A stretch of 64,000 nucleotides of DNA from SB25 sp029560875 (GTDB lineage Bacteria > Bacteroidota > Bacteroidia > Bacteroidales > Tenuifilaceae), in the NCBI GenBank assembly GCA_035388225.1, contig DAOOPM010000010.1, positions 38,342 to 102,341 on the forward strand, in the 5' to 3' direction. Below are positions 8,626 to 17,117 of the stretch, piece after piece; positions within the stretch are counted from its first letter, which is position 1; every line of letters begins with the position of its first letter. A program made the translations under genes and the position numbers. The notes under the pieces were generated by a model, which searched no databases, was not told the origin of the DNA, and saw only the letters and a program-made list of their open reading frames with translations.

Positions 8626-9264
8626 ATGAACAAATATTTAGTCCTACCCATTATTATATTGCTTATATCTATAGATTCATTCTCGCAAGATAAGCGAGAC
8701 ATTGGGTTGACACTTGGAGGCAATTATTACTACGGAGACTTTAACGAATCCTTACCACTTCAATCACCAGCCCTAGGTATTGGAGTAATTTTTCGATATA
8801 ATTTTGATAAACACTACTCCATTAGAGCATCTGCCCAATACGGATCAATTTCTGGATCCTATAATGGCAACTACTATTTGCCAGGCACTTTTCCATCAAC
8901 TTTTAGCAAATCATACTTGGATGCTCAAATTATGGGGGAATTCAACTTCCTTAGTTTCAGCCCAATTGGAGAACGAAAGAAGAAAATTACACCATTTGTA
9001 AATTTAGGCATAGGTATATCTCAAGTTGGAGGTGCATTTATTCCAAACCTCCCTTTTGGAATTGGCGTAAAGTACACACCAATCCAGCGCCACACAGTTG
9101 CGATTGAATGGCGATTTCAAAAAACGATGGTTGACAACATTGACAATTACATGCCTCTTAACAGCAATGCAATAATACACAACAACGATTGGCTCGCTTT
9201 TGTTGGATTAACGTATACCTATCGACTATACAATAACAGCGAAATTTGCCCAGTATATAAGTAA
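8626..9264 (+). CDS. porG: T9SS-associated outer-membrane protein PorG (DUF6089)
   Basis: The 212-residue barrel has a signal peptide (ending IDSFSQD) and the DUF6089 signature GLTLGGNYYYGDFNES. In Porphyromonas gingivalis PorG lies directly before uppS, bamA and two skp genes and is tied to the PorK/PorN ring; the same order is seen here. This synteny and the fold are the basis of the name. It sits between a longer paralogue (6-bp gap) and uppS (10-bp gap), so all three are probably one operon. The protein ends with a short non-barrel tail (NNSEICPVYK). Confidence 0.72.
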   Translation: MNKYLVLPIIILLISIDSFSQDKRDIGLTLGGNYYYGDFNESLPLQSPALGIGVIFRYNFDKHYSIRASAQYGSISGSYNGNYYLPGTFPSTFSKSYLDAQIMGEFNFLSFSPIGERKKKITPFVNLGIGISQVGGAFIPNLPFGIGVKYTPIQRHTVAIEWRFQKTMVDNIDNYMPLNSNAIIHNNDWLAFVGLTYTYRLYNNSEICPVYK

Positions 9265-9274
9265 CAATATCGAC

Positions 9275-10012
9275 ATGAAACTCATCGACGAAATAGACAA
9301 AAGCAAAGTTCCTCAGCACGTTGCCATTATTATGGATGGTAATGGTCGTTGGGCAAAACAGCGCGGAAACCAAAGAATCTTTGGACACCAAAATGGAGTA
9401 AAAGCGGTTAGAGCGGCAACCGAAGCTGCTGGAGAAATTGGCGTTAAATACCTTACTTTGTATGCGTTCTCATCAGAAAATTGGAACAGACCTAAATCTG
9501 AGGTAGATGCCTTAATGGGGCTATTAGTTGAAACCATCAATTCAGAGATCGACACCTTGCTGAAAAATGACATCAGATTACTAACCATTGGAGATACCAG
9601 TGCATTACCAATTTCAGTTCAAGAAAAACTCAAGGATGTAATAAATAAGACTTCTAATTGTAAAACATTAACAACCATATTGGCTTTAAGTTATGGATCA
9701 AGATTCGAAATAGTTGAAGCGGCAAAAAAAATCGCCTATAACACAAAAATTGGCAAATTAAATTTGGACGACCTTAACCCTGAGTTATTCTCACAATATC
9801 TTGATACGGCAAACATACCCGACCCTGCATTAATGATTCGAACAAGTGGGGAAATTCGAATTAGCAACTTTCTCCTATGGCAATTGGCTTATGCTGAATT
9901 ATACTTTACCCCAGTGCTATGGCCTGATTTCAACAAGGATGAATTTTATAAAGCAATTATTGAGTTTCAGAAAAGGGAACGCAGATTCGGGAAAACCAGC
10001 GAACAACTTTAG
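9275..10012 (+). CDS. uppS: Isoprenyl transferase / undecaprenyl diphosphate synthase
   Basis: The 245-residue cis-prenyltransferase adds isopentenyl units to farnesyl diphosphate to make the lipid carrier for peptidoglycan and glycans. The diphosphate-binding motif MDGNGRWAKQRG (about residues 20-31, with the catalytic Asp), GHQNGV, SSENWNRP and the C-terminal LMIRTSGEIRISNFL / YAELYFTPVLWPDF are intact. It acts at the inner membrane. It follows porG closely and precedes bamA, which has its own promoter. Confidence 0.95.
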   Translation: MKLIDEIDKSKVPQHVAIIMDGNGRWAKQRGNQRIFGHQNGVKAVRAATEAAGEIGVKYLTLYAFSSENWNRPKSEVDALMGLLVETINSEIDTLLKNDIRLLTIGDTSALPISVQEKLKDVINKTSNCKTLTTILALSYGSRFEIVEAAKKIAYNTKIGKLNLDDLNPELFSQYLDTANIPDPALMIRTSGEIRISNFLLWQLAYAELYFTPVLWPDFNKDEFYKAIIEFQKRERRFGKTSEQL

Positions 10013-10031
10013 TCGATTTTGTAAATTTTAG

Positions 10032-10063
10032 CTTGCTACAAACACCCCTATTATTTATATTTG
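10032..10063 (+). promoter_or_regulatory. bamA promoter (-33 CTTG, -7 TATATTTG)
   Basis: CTTG at 10032-10035 and TATATTTG at 10056-10063 are separated by exactly 20 bases, close to the Bacteroidota sigma-ABfr consensus TTTG-N19-21-TAnnTTTG. It gives a 5' leader of about 85 nt before the bamA ATG. Confidence 0.6.
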
Positions 10064-10156
10064 ACCGTTTTTGATATAAAATCTAAAAGCAAAACGATTA
10101 TGCTTTAGAAATTATACTATTTTTACGGCCTTGTTAATGAGCAACAAAAATTAAAT

Positions 10157-12622
10157 ATGTTGAAAAGAAAATTACTAGCATTTGTCTTTATTGCAGCAAG
10201 TTTTGCTGCCACAGCACAAGAAAATAACTTCAGTTACGAATCTCCAAAAAAATATTCCATTAAAGAAATTAATGTCTCTGGACTTAAATTCCTCGATTCG
10301 GGAGTTCTAATCTCTGTTTCAGGAATTGCTGTTGGCGACTCAATATTAATTCCTGGAGATGCTATCACAAATGCAATTAAGAAACTATGGAATCAAGGAT
10401 TGTTTTCCGATGTGAGAATTTCCGCAAATAAAGTTGAGGATTCCGATATTTACCTTGATATATACTTACAGGAGCAGCCCAGAATATCCTCATTCTCTTT
10501 TAAGGGTGTTAGAAAGGGAGAGGTTGATGATCTTAAAGAGAAGATTAAGCTAAGGGCTGGCGGACAGATTACCGAAAGCATATTGGAAAATAGCATCACC
10601 ATTATCAAGAAGCATTATAGAGCAAAAGGCTTTCTTAATATTGAGGTGGATGCAATCCAAGAAAATGACACTGTAATAGCAAATGGTGTCAAACTCACTT
10701 TTGACATACATAAAAATGGGAAAGTGAAAATTGGGAAAATAGACTTTGACGGAAACACTGCTTACGGCGATGCAAGGCTAAGGCGAGCTTTGAAAAAAAT
10801 CCACAGAAGGGATCTTAACATATTTAAATCGGCAAAGTTTATTGAAGCAGACTACGAGGAAAGTAAAGAGAATCTTATAAGTTTTTATAACGAACACGGC
10901 TACCGTGATTCAAAAATTCTAAAAGATTCCATTTACACAATTAGCAGAAAACGAATTGGTATTAAGTTCTCTGTTCACGAGGGTCCACAATACCATATTC
11001 GAAATATCTCATGGATCGGAAATACAAAATTACCAGCAGAGGGTCTTTCTGCTGTATTGGGGATGAAGAAGGGCGACGTTTACGACAGATCATTACTTGA
11101 GAAAAGACTATTCATTGATGAAAACTCTATATCAACACTATACATGGATGATGGTTACTTGTTCTTCCAACTCGAACCTGTTGAAACCAACATTCAGAAC
11201 GATTCAGTAGACCTTGAAATGAGAATATATGAGGGGGATCAGGCTACCATTAACAATGTTTTCATTGCTGGTAACACAAAAACAAACGAGCATGTTATTC
11301 GCCGCGAAGTTTGGACTAAGCCTGGTTATCTTTTTAGCAAATCTGAAATTACACGAACTATCAGAGAACTTGCCCAAATGGGACATTTCGACCCCGAAAA
11401 GATGGACTGTAAGCCTATTAACTTAAATCCTGCAGAAAAAAAGGTAGACTTAAAGTATATTCTTGAAGAAAAAGCTAACGACCAACTTGAAGTGTCTGGA
11501 GGTTGGGGAAATAGAATGTTTGTTGGAACCGTTGGTATACGTTTTTCAAACTTCTCCGTACGTAGAATATTCGAAAAGAAAGCATGGAGACCTGTTCCTT
11601 CAGGTGATAGTCAATCGTTAGCATTAAGAGCATCAACAAATGGAAGTTACTACAAATCTATAAGTTTATCATTCTCAGAGCCATGGCTTGGAGGCAGAAA
11701 ACCCACAAACTTCTCATTCTCGATATACCATCAAATACAAAGCGGAAGTACTTACTTTTACCAAACTAGCGATAAATTTTTCAAAGTAACAGGAGCATCT
11801 GTTGGTCTTGGTACCCGTTTAAAATGGCCTGATGATTACTTCACAATAAATAATGAGGTTAGCTACCAAAACTATTATCTTAAAAATTGGACTGGGTACT
11901 TTTTATTTAGTGATGGGCAATCCAACAACCTCAGTTTCAAAACAACCTTTGCTCGAAACTCCACAGACCAGATTATCTATCCAAGAACGGGCTCTAACCT
12001 TTCCCTTTCATTACAACTTACCCCACCATACTCTGCTCTCAACGGTAAGGATTATAAATCGATGAGCGTAAATGATAAATACAAGTGGATTGAATACCAC
12101 AAGTGGTCTGGAAGAATGCAATGGTACATGGCTCTTGTAGAAAACCTTGTTGTATACTCTAATTTTCAGTTGGGATTCTTAGGATACTATAACAATGATA
12201 TTGGATATTCTCCGTTCGAAGGGTTTGATTTAGGCGGGGACGGAATGTCTGGCTATAATCTTTACGGAAAAGAAACCATTGGTTTAAGGGGATATCAAAA
12301 TAGCACTCTTACACCTTACGAAGGTGGCATTGGAGCTGGTCATATTTACGATAAATATACTGTAGAGTTAAGGTACCCTATAACTCTTAAACCTCAAGCG
12401 GCTATATATGTTCTATCTTTTGTAGAAGCAGGTAACGCTTGGAAAACCTTCGACGAGTTTAATCCATTCAACGTACACCGTTCGGCAGGATTGGGCGCTA
12501 GAATGTTTTTACCAATGCTGGGTATGCTGGGTATTGATTGGGCTTATGGATTTGATGCGGTGCCAAACAGGCCAGGTGTTCATAAAGGACAATTTCACTT
12601 TGTAATTGGCATGCCATTTTAA
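10157..12622 (+). CDS. bamA: Outer-membrane protein assembly factor BamA
   Basis: The 821-residue product has a signal peptide (ending SFAATAQEN), about five POTRA domains over residues 30-430, and a 16-strand Omp85 barrel from about 440 to the end. POTRA starts are visible as YSIKEINVSGLKFLD, ISSFSFKGVRKGE, VKIGKIDFDGNTAYGD, YHIRNISWIGNTKLP and ATINNVFIAGNTKTNE. The barrel contains the GLRGYQNSTLTP segment of strand 13 and the late GAGHIYDKYTVELRYP strand, and it ends in a terminal aromatic (HFVIGMPF). It folds barrels into the outer membrane and is followed by skp chaperones. Confidence 0.95.
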   Translation: MLKRKLLAFVFIAASFAATAQENNFSYESPKKYSIKEINVSGLKFLDSGVLISVSGIAVGDSILIPGDAITNAIKKLWNQGLFSDVRISANKVEDSDIYLDIYLQEQPRISSFSFKGVRKGEVDDLKEKIKLRAGGQITESILENSITIIKKHYRAKGFLNIEVDAIQENDTVIANGVKLTFDIHKNGKVKIGKIDFDGNTAYGDARLRRALKKIHRRDLNIFKSAKFIEADYEESKENLISFYNEHGYRDSKILKDSIYTISRKRIGIKFSVHEGPQYHIRNISWIGNTKLPAEGLSAVLGMKKGDVYDRSLLEKRLFIDENSISTLYMDDGYLFFQLEPVETNIQNDSVDLEMRIYEGDQATINNVFIAGNTKTNEHVIRREVWTKPGYLFSKSEITRTIRELAQMGHFDPEKMDCKPINLNPAEKKVDLKYILEEKANDQLEVSGGWGNRMFVGTVGIRFSNFSVRRIFEKKAWRPVPSGDSQSLALRASTNGSYYKSISLSFSEPWLGGRKPTNFSFSIYHQIQSGSTYFYQTSDKFFKVTGASVGLGTRLKWPDDYFTINNEVSYQNYYLKNWTGYFLFSDGQSNNLSFKTTFARNSTDQIIYPRTGSNLSLSLQLTPPYSALNGKDYKSMSVNDKYKWIEYHKWSGRMQWYMALVENLVVYSNFQLGFLGYYNNDIGYSPFEGFDLGGDGMSGYNLYGKETIGLRGYQNSTLTPYEGGIGAGHIYDKYTVELRYPITLKPQAAIYVLSFVEAGNAWKTFDEFNPFNVHRSAGLGARMFLPMLGMLGIDWAYGFDAVPNRPGVHKGQFHFVIGMPF

Positions 12623-12653
12623 CAATAGTTAACCCAAAGATTTAATAACATTA

Positions 12654-12661
12654 TAACTTTG
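12654..12661 (+). promoter_or_regulatory. -7 box before the first skp gene
   Basis: TAACTTTG fits TAnnTTTG, 45 nt before the ATG at 12706. A TTAA lies about 20 bases upstream, a weak -33 match. Confidence 0.4.
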
Positions 12662-12705
12662 GCAAGTAAATTGCAATTGAACCTAAAATCCATATTATAA
12701 AAACC

Positions 12706-13215
12706 ATGAGAAAACTACTATTCACATTATTGGCTCTCATAATTGGAACAAGTTTATGGGCTCAAAAGTTTGCTTTTGTAGATACAGACTATATCCTTAA
12801 AAAGATACCCTCCTATAAAGCAGCTCAGGAGCAAATTGATAAACTTTCGGAACAATACCAGAAAGAAATCGAAGAAAAATACGCTGAGATTGACAAACTT
12901 TACAAAGATTACCAAGCTGAGAAAGTTCTCTTAACTGAAGATATGAAAAAAAAGAGAGAGGATGAGATTATTACAAAGGAACGCCAAACCAAGGAACTCC
13001 AAATGAAATACTTTGGCCGAGATGGTTTGCTCTTCAAAAAGCGGGAAGAACTTGTAAAGCCTATTCAAGATCAAGTTTTCAACACAGTAAAGGAAATTGC
13101 AGTAGAGGGCGGATATGCCGTAATATTTGACTCCGCAGCATCCCCCAATATGCTATACACCAACCCTAGACATGATAAAAGCGAGGAGGTGTTACAAAAA
13201 CTGGGCTATAAATAA
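12706..13215 (+). CDS. skp: OmpH/Skp family periplasmic chaperone (copy 1)
   Basis: The 169-residue protein has a signal peptide (ending SLWAQ) and the Skp plan: a short N-terminal strand (KFAFVDTDYILKKIPSY), a long coiled-coil hairpin rich in K/E/Q (about residues 40-125), and a C-terminal strand-helix cap (GYAVIFDSAASPNMLY). Skp trimers hold unfolded outer-membrane proteins in the coiled-coil cavity for delivery to BamA. It is the first of two stand-alone copies, followed by a fused one. Confidence 0.9.
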   Translation: MRKLLFTLLALIIGTSLWAQKFAFVDTDYILKKIPSYKAAQEQIDKLSEQYQKEIEEKYAEIDKLYKDYQAEKVLLTEDMKKKREDEIITKERQTKELQMKYFGRDGLLFKKREELVKPIQDQVFNTVKEIAVEGGYAVIFDSAASPNMLYTNPRHDKSEEVLQKLGYK

Positions 13216-13223
13216 TTAAATAC

Positions 13224-13231
13224 TATATTTG
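13224..13231 (+). promoter_or_regulatory. -7 box before the second skp gene
   Basis: TATATTTG is an exact TAnnTTTG match, 22 nt before the ATG at 13254. It may allow the second skp to be transcribed independently. No -33 element is seen. Confidence 0.4.
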
Positions 13232-13253
13232 CCAAAACTAAACAACTTAAAAT

Positions 13254-13796
13254 ATGAGAAACGTATTAACATTACTAATTGTTGGTGCAATTTTATCGAT
13301 TGCTGGGATTAATGCAAAAGCACAAAATTTCAAGTTTGGACATATTAACAGCCAAGAGTTGTTATCGAAAATGCCCGACCGCGATAGCGCAGAAGTTAAA
13401 TTGAAGAAATATACTCAAACCCTACAGGAACAAATTGAAGAACTACAAGTTGAGTTCAATAAGAAATATCAGGATTATATACAGAAACGTGCAACATTCT
13501 CCGATGCAATCCGCGAAATGAAGGAAAAAGAACTTCAAGAGATGCAACAACGCGCACAGGAGTTTCAACAAACCGCAGAACAAGATTACCAACGCTTCAA
13601 TGCTGAAACTATGAAGCCAGTAATGGATAAAGCGGATGCTGCTATAAAAAAGGTTGCCAAAGCAAATGGATTTACTTACGTTTTCGACACAAGCTATGGG
13701 GTATTGCTGTACTTCTCTGAGCAAAGCACCGATATTTTGCCTTTAGTAATAAAAGAATTAGGGATAAACGACACTACAGTACCTCAGAAAAAATAG
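13254..13796 (+). CDS. OmpH/Skp family periplasmic chaperone (copy 2)
   Basis: The 180-residue product has a signal peptide (ending INAKAQNF), then FGHINSQELLSKMPD, a coiled-coil arm with LQVEFNKKYQDY and REMKEKELQEMQQRAQEF, and the cap GFTYVFDTSYGVLLYF. It is more similar to the N-terminal module of the next gene (same QVEFNKK, E-x-KEKE and EFQxTAxQDY blocks) than to copy 1. That implies a stepwise local duplication. A strong terminator follows, so the downstream fusion gene is a separate transcription unit. Confidence 0.9.
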   Translation: MRNVLTLLIVGAILSIAGINAKAQNFKFGHINSQELLSKMPDRDSAEVKLKKYTQTLQEQIEELQVEFNKKYQDYIQKRATFSDAIREMKEKELQEMQQRAQEFQQTAEQDYQRFNAETMKPVMDKADAAIKKVAKANGFTYVFDTSYGVLLYFSEQSTDILPLVIKELGINDTTVPQKK

Positions 13797-13815
13797 ATTA
13801 TTTACAGTTTTAAGC

Positions 13816-13849
13816 AAAACTTGGTTATTTCGGTAACCAAGTTTTTTTT
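13816..13849 (+). terminator. Strong Rho-independent terminator after skp copy 2
   Basis: A perfect 12-bp stem (AAAACTTGGTTA / TAACCAAGTTTT) with a 6-base loop is followed by an uninterrupted T run. Confidence 0.88.
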
Positions 13850-13902
13850 ATTTCTTACATTCAAAAAAAAATACTACGTTTATATTTCAAATCCATATCT
13901 CA

Positions 13903-16230
13903 ATGAAAACTAAGATCATTATACTATTAATTGCGCTAATGCTAGGCTTCAACAGAGCACAATCTCAGGAAAGTTACCTAATAGGCTACTACAATCTTGA
14001 AGATATAATACAAGCGATGCCCGAGCGAAGTATTGCCGATGCAAAACTGGAAAAGCATGCTCAAAAATTAAAGGAACAAATAGATGCCCTTCAAGTTGAA
14101 TTTAATAAAAAAATTGAAGATTATACTAAAAATAAGAATAGTTATACCGATGCTACCCGAGAACTAAAAGAAAAAGAAATTTTTGAATTCGAACAAAAAG
14201 CCCGAGAGTTTCAAGAAACTGCTCAACAAGATTATCTCCGTTTGTTGAACGAACTATACAGTCCAATTTACATGAAAGTAGATAATGCCACTAAGGCCGT
14301 TAAACAAAAGTATAATTTCATTTACGTATTTGACAAAAATAAGGTAACTGTAGTTAATGAAGAAACAACAAACGATTTAACAGAATTGATAAAATATGAA
14401 CTGAAAATTGCTTCAACAAAACCTTCATTTAAAGCAAAATATTCTGTTGACAAGAAAATCAGAACGATTGGAAGCGATAATATAGTTAAAGTACAAGCAG
14501 AATATACCGAGGCATTAAGAAAACTTGATTCTAAAAAAAGCATGTTAATGAACCAGTTAGAAAAATCTCAAGCGGAATATGCCGAAAAATATAAGGAGTA
14601 TGATAAAAATAAGTACAATTATTCCAATGCCATTCGTGAACAAAAAGAAAATGAACTTATGGATTTAAACCAAAGGATACAGGAGTCAATAAAAGCTGCT
14701 GATCTGGATTTCTTTACTCTTCGAGATGAATTGTTAAAACCAATTTATTTAAAAGTAAAAGACTTATTAGTTGAATATGCAGTAAGCAAAAGTTATCCAT
14801 TAATCATTGACTCCGCAATTGTAAAGGACCATTTTAACTATTCTGAATTTAAAAACGACATTATTTTAATTGACGAAAACTTTATCGCGCACTTGAATTC
14901 ATCGCCGAACTACTTCATTAAGAACTATGTTGAGCATGGAATAAACGAATGGCAACAGAAAGGGGAATTTGAAAAAATCACTGACTATCAGAAACGTGTA
15001 AATGAACAAACCCGAAAAATTAAAGTACAGCAACTAACGGATGAGGCACTAAAATCATTCAAACAAGAATACAGTAAAGGTATCGATTGGAAAGAATTGA
15101 CATTAACCCCTTATGATTCCGAAAACGAAACATATTTAATTGTATCGCCTAAAGTTGGACAGTTTGCTGTAAGCGTACCAATTGCCGAGGCACAAATGTT
15201 GAAGCAAAATTGGGCTTCAGTAAAATTTGAAAATCAGGATTATTACATTAGCAATGATTCCTTAACATTAGCCAAAGTTACCATCAAAAATCCTGTGAAT
15301 GGGAAATCATACACATATGATAGCAAACAGGCCACCACTTATATGGCAAATAATATTACCTATAACTTTTCACCCATAGAAGTAGACATCCCAAAAAACG
15401 AAAAGGTTGTTAGCAATACAAAAGTTGAAAGTAAAGATATAATAGTTGGGAAAGACCCTATTGATATAAATATACCATTAACAAAAGTGGTTAACGATAA
15501 AACCTTTGCACTAGTAATCGGAAACGAGAACTACAAAAATGAAATTCAAGTATCATTTGCACAAAACGATGCAAAAGTTTTTTCAGAGTACTGCAAGAAA
15601 ACACTGGGAATACCCTCCAACAACGTTCATCTATTATTAAATGGTTCTTACGGAGAAATGCTGGGTGAGTTAAAATGGATTTATGATATAATTGAAGCAT
15701 ACAAGGGGCAAGCTAGAGTTATATTTTACTATGCAGGACATGGAATGCCTGATGAAAACGACAAGAGTGCATACATTTTACCTACAGACGGTAATTCTAC
15801 TATGCCTCAAACGGCGCTTAAGGTCGATGACATTTACAAAAAGTTGAATGCAAATCCCTCGCAGGGCGTTTTTGTTTTTCTCGATGCCTGTTTTAGTGGT
15901 GCCGCTCGCGAAGGCTCTCTTGCTCAGGGTAGAGGTGTGAAAGTAAGACCAAAAACAAACATGCTAACAGGGAATTGTGTGGTTTTTAGTGCTACAAGCA
16001 ATGAAGAAACAGCCCACCCTCTTAAAGAAAAGAATCATGGTTTGTTCACATATTACCTATTAAAAAAATTAAACGAATCGAAAGGCGATATCACACTATC
16101 TGAATTAAGCAACTACATTGTTGATGTTGTAAAAAAACAATCGCTAATTGTAAATGGTAAAGCCCAGAATCCTGTGGTTAACACAAGTCCTGATATTTCA
16201 AACTCATGGCAAAGTTTAAAGTTAAAATGA
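13903..16230 (+). CDS. Skp-Skp-caspase fusion: secreted chaperone-like coiled coils joined to a C14 peptidase
   Basis: The 775-residue product has a signal peptide (about residues 1-22, ending AQSQE). A first OmpH/Skp-like module (about 23-170) has LQVEFNKKIEDY, RELKEKEIFEFEQKAREF and the cap YNFIYVFDKN. A second, more diverged Skp-like coiled coil spans about 185-345 (REQKENELMDLNQRIQES, SYPLIIDSAI). A linker domain (about 346-520) contains INEWQQKGEFEKITDYQKRV and a beta region, a pattern I recall from other Bacteroidota caspase-family proteins. The C-terminal caspase-like domain (about 525-775) has the catalytic dyad intact: His613 in YYAGHG and Cys663 in LDACFSG. The acidic/polar residues and loop GRGVKVRPK after the Cys fit a metacaspase/paracaspase-like fold. 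It would be exported to the periplasm. It lies directly after bamA-skp-skp but behind its own terminator. Cleavage specificity and targets are unknown. The family assignments are firm; a role in sensing or degrading unfolded outer-membrane proteins is inference. Confidence 0.88.
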   Translation: MKTKIIILLIALMLGFNRAQSQESYLIGYYNLEDIIQAMPERSIADAKLEKHAQKLKEQIDALQVEFNKKIEDYTKNKNSYTDATRELKEKEIFEFEQKAREFQETAQQDYLRLLNELYSPIYMKVDNATKAVKQKYNFIYVFDKNKVTVVNEETTNDLTELIKYELKIASTKPSFKAKYSVDKKIRTIGSDNIVKVQAEYTEALRKLDSKKSMLMNQLEKSQAEYAEKYKEYDKNKYNYSNAIREQKENELMDLNQRIQESIKAADLDFFTLRDELLKPIYLKVKDLLVEYAVSKSYPLIIDSAIVKDHFNYSEFKNDIILIDENFIAHLNSSPNYFIKNYVEHGINEWQQKGEFEKITDYQKRVNEQTRKIKVQQLTDEALKSFKQEYSKGIDWKELTLTPYDSENETYLIVSPKVGQFAVSVPIAEAQMLKQNWASVKFENQDYYISNDSLTLAKVTIKNPVNGKSYTYDSKQATTYMANNITYNFSPIEVDIPKNEKVVSNTKVESKDIIVGKDPIDINIPLTKVVNDKTFALVIGNENYKNEIQVSFAQNDAKVFSEYCKKTLGIPSNNVHLLLNGSYGEMLGELKWIYDIIEAYKGQARVIFYYAGHGMPDENDKSAYILPTDGNSTMPQTALKVDDIYKKLNANPSQGVFVFLDACFSGAAREGSLAQGRGVKVRPKTNMLTGNCVVFSATSNEETAHPLKEKNHGLFTYYLLKKLNESKGDITLSELSNYIVDVVKKQSLIVNGKAQNPVVNTSPDISNSWQSLKLK

Positions 16231-16250
16231 AATAATACCATTACTTATTA

Positions 16251-17066
16251 ATGTCTAATTATCCAATTGGAATTTTCGATTCTGGTGCAGGAGGCATTTC
16301 GGTATTAAAAGAATTGGTAAAGATTCTACCAAACGAATCGTTTATCTACTTTGCCGATTCTGCAAATTGTCCGTATGGACCCAAGCAACCCGAAAGGATT
16401 ATTGAACTCTCCAACTGCATCACAAAGTTTTTACTCGACAAAGGTTGCAGAACCATTGTGGTGGCTTGCAATACAGCAACCGCTGCTGCAATCGATTTTC
16501 TCCGAGGAAACTATAACGTGCCCTTTATTGGCATGGAACCAGCAATTAAACCTGCATCACTTAACACCAAAACTAAAAGCATTGGTGTTTTGGCAACGGC
16601 TGGCACATTTAAAGGTCGACTATATATTGAAACAAGTAGAAAGTTTGCATCCGATGTAAATGTTTGCTACCAAATAGGCGAAGGCTTGGTTGAGTTGGTA
16701 GAATCGGGTATGGCCAATTCTGAGGAATCCGAGAACCTTCTCCGAAAGTACATTGAACCAATGCTCGACTGCAATATCGACCATATTGTTTTAGGTTGCA
16801 CCCACTACCCTTTCTTAAGACCAGTATTGGAGAAAATTATTCCTGAAAGTATTACAATAATTGACCCAGCCCCTGCAGTAGCACGCCAAACGGAAAAAGT
16901 ACTTAAGGAAAATGGCCTTTTATCAACCACACAAAACTCGCCTAGCATTGAATTATACTCAAGTGGAAGCACAAAGATTCTCAAATTCCTCATGGAGGAA
17001 AACTTAAAGATAACAGCTACTACATCTATTAATTATGTTGATGGAATATCGGCTTGCAACGCTTAA
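16251..17066 (+). CDS. murI: Glutamate racemase
   Basis: The 271-residue cofactor-independent racemase supplies D-glutamate for peptidoglycan. The two catalytic cysteines are in VVACNTATAAAI (about residues 70-81) and LGCTHYPFL (about 183-191). The N-terminal FDSGAGGISVLKEL and YFADSANCPYGPK segments are typical. It starts 20 bases after the caspase fusion gene, which may place it in the same transcript, and belongs to the envelope block. Confidence 0.95.
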   Translation: MSNYPIGIFDSGAGGISVLKELVKILPNESFIYFADSANCPYGPKQPERIIELSNCITKFLLDKGCRTIVVACNTATAAAIDFLRGNYNVPFIGMEPAIKPASLNTKTKSIGVLATAGTFKGRLYIETSRKFASDVNVCYQIGEGLVELVESGMANSEESENLLRKYIEPMLDCNIDHIVLGCTHYPFLRPVLEKIIPESITIIDPAPAVARQTEKVLKENGLLSTTQNSPSIELYSSGSTKILKFLMEENLKITATTSINYVDGISACNA

Positions 17067-17117
17067 AAACATCATCAAAATTCTTATTTTTATTATCTTT
17101 ATTAAAAAATTGAACTT

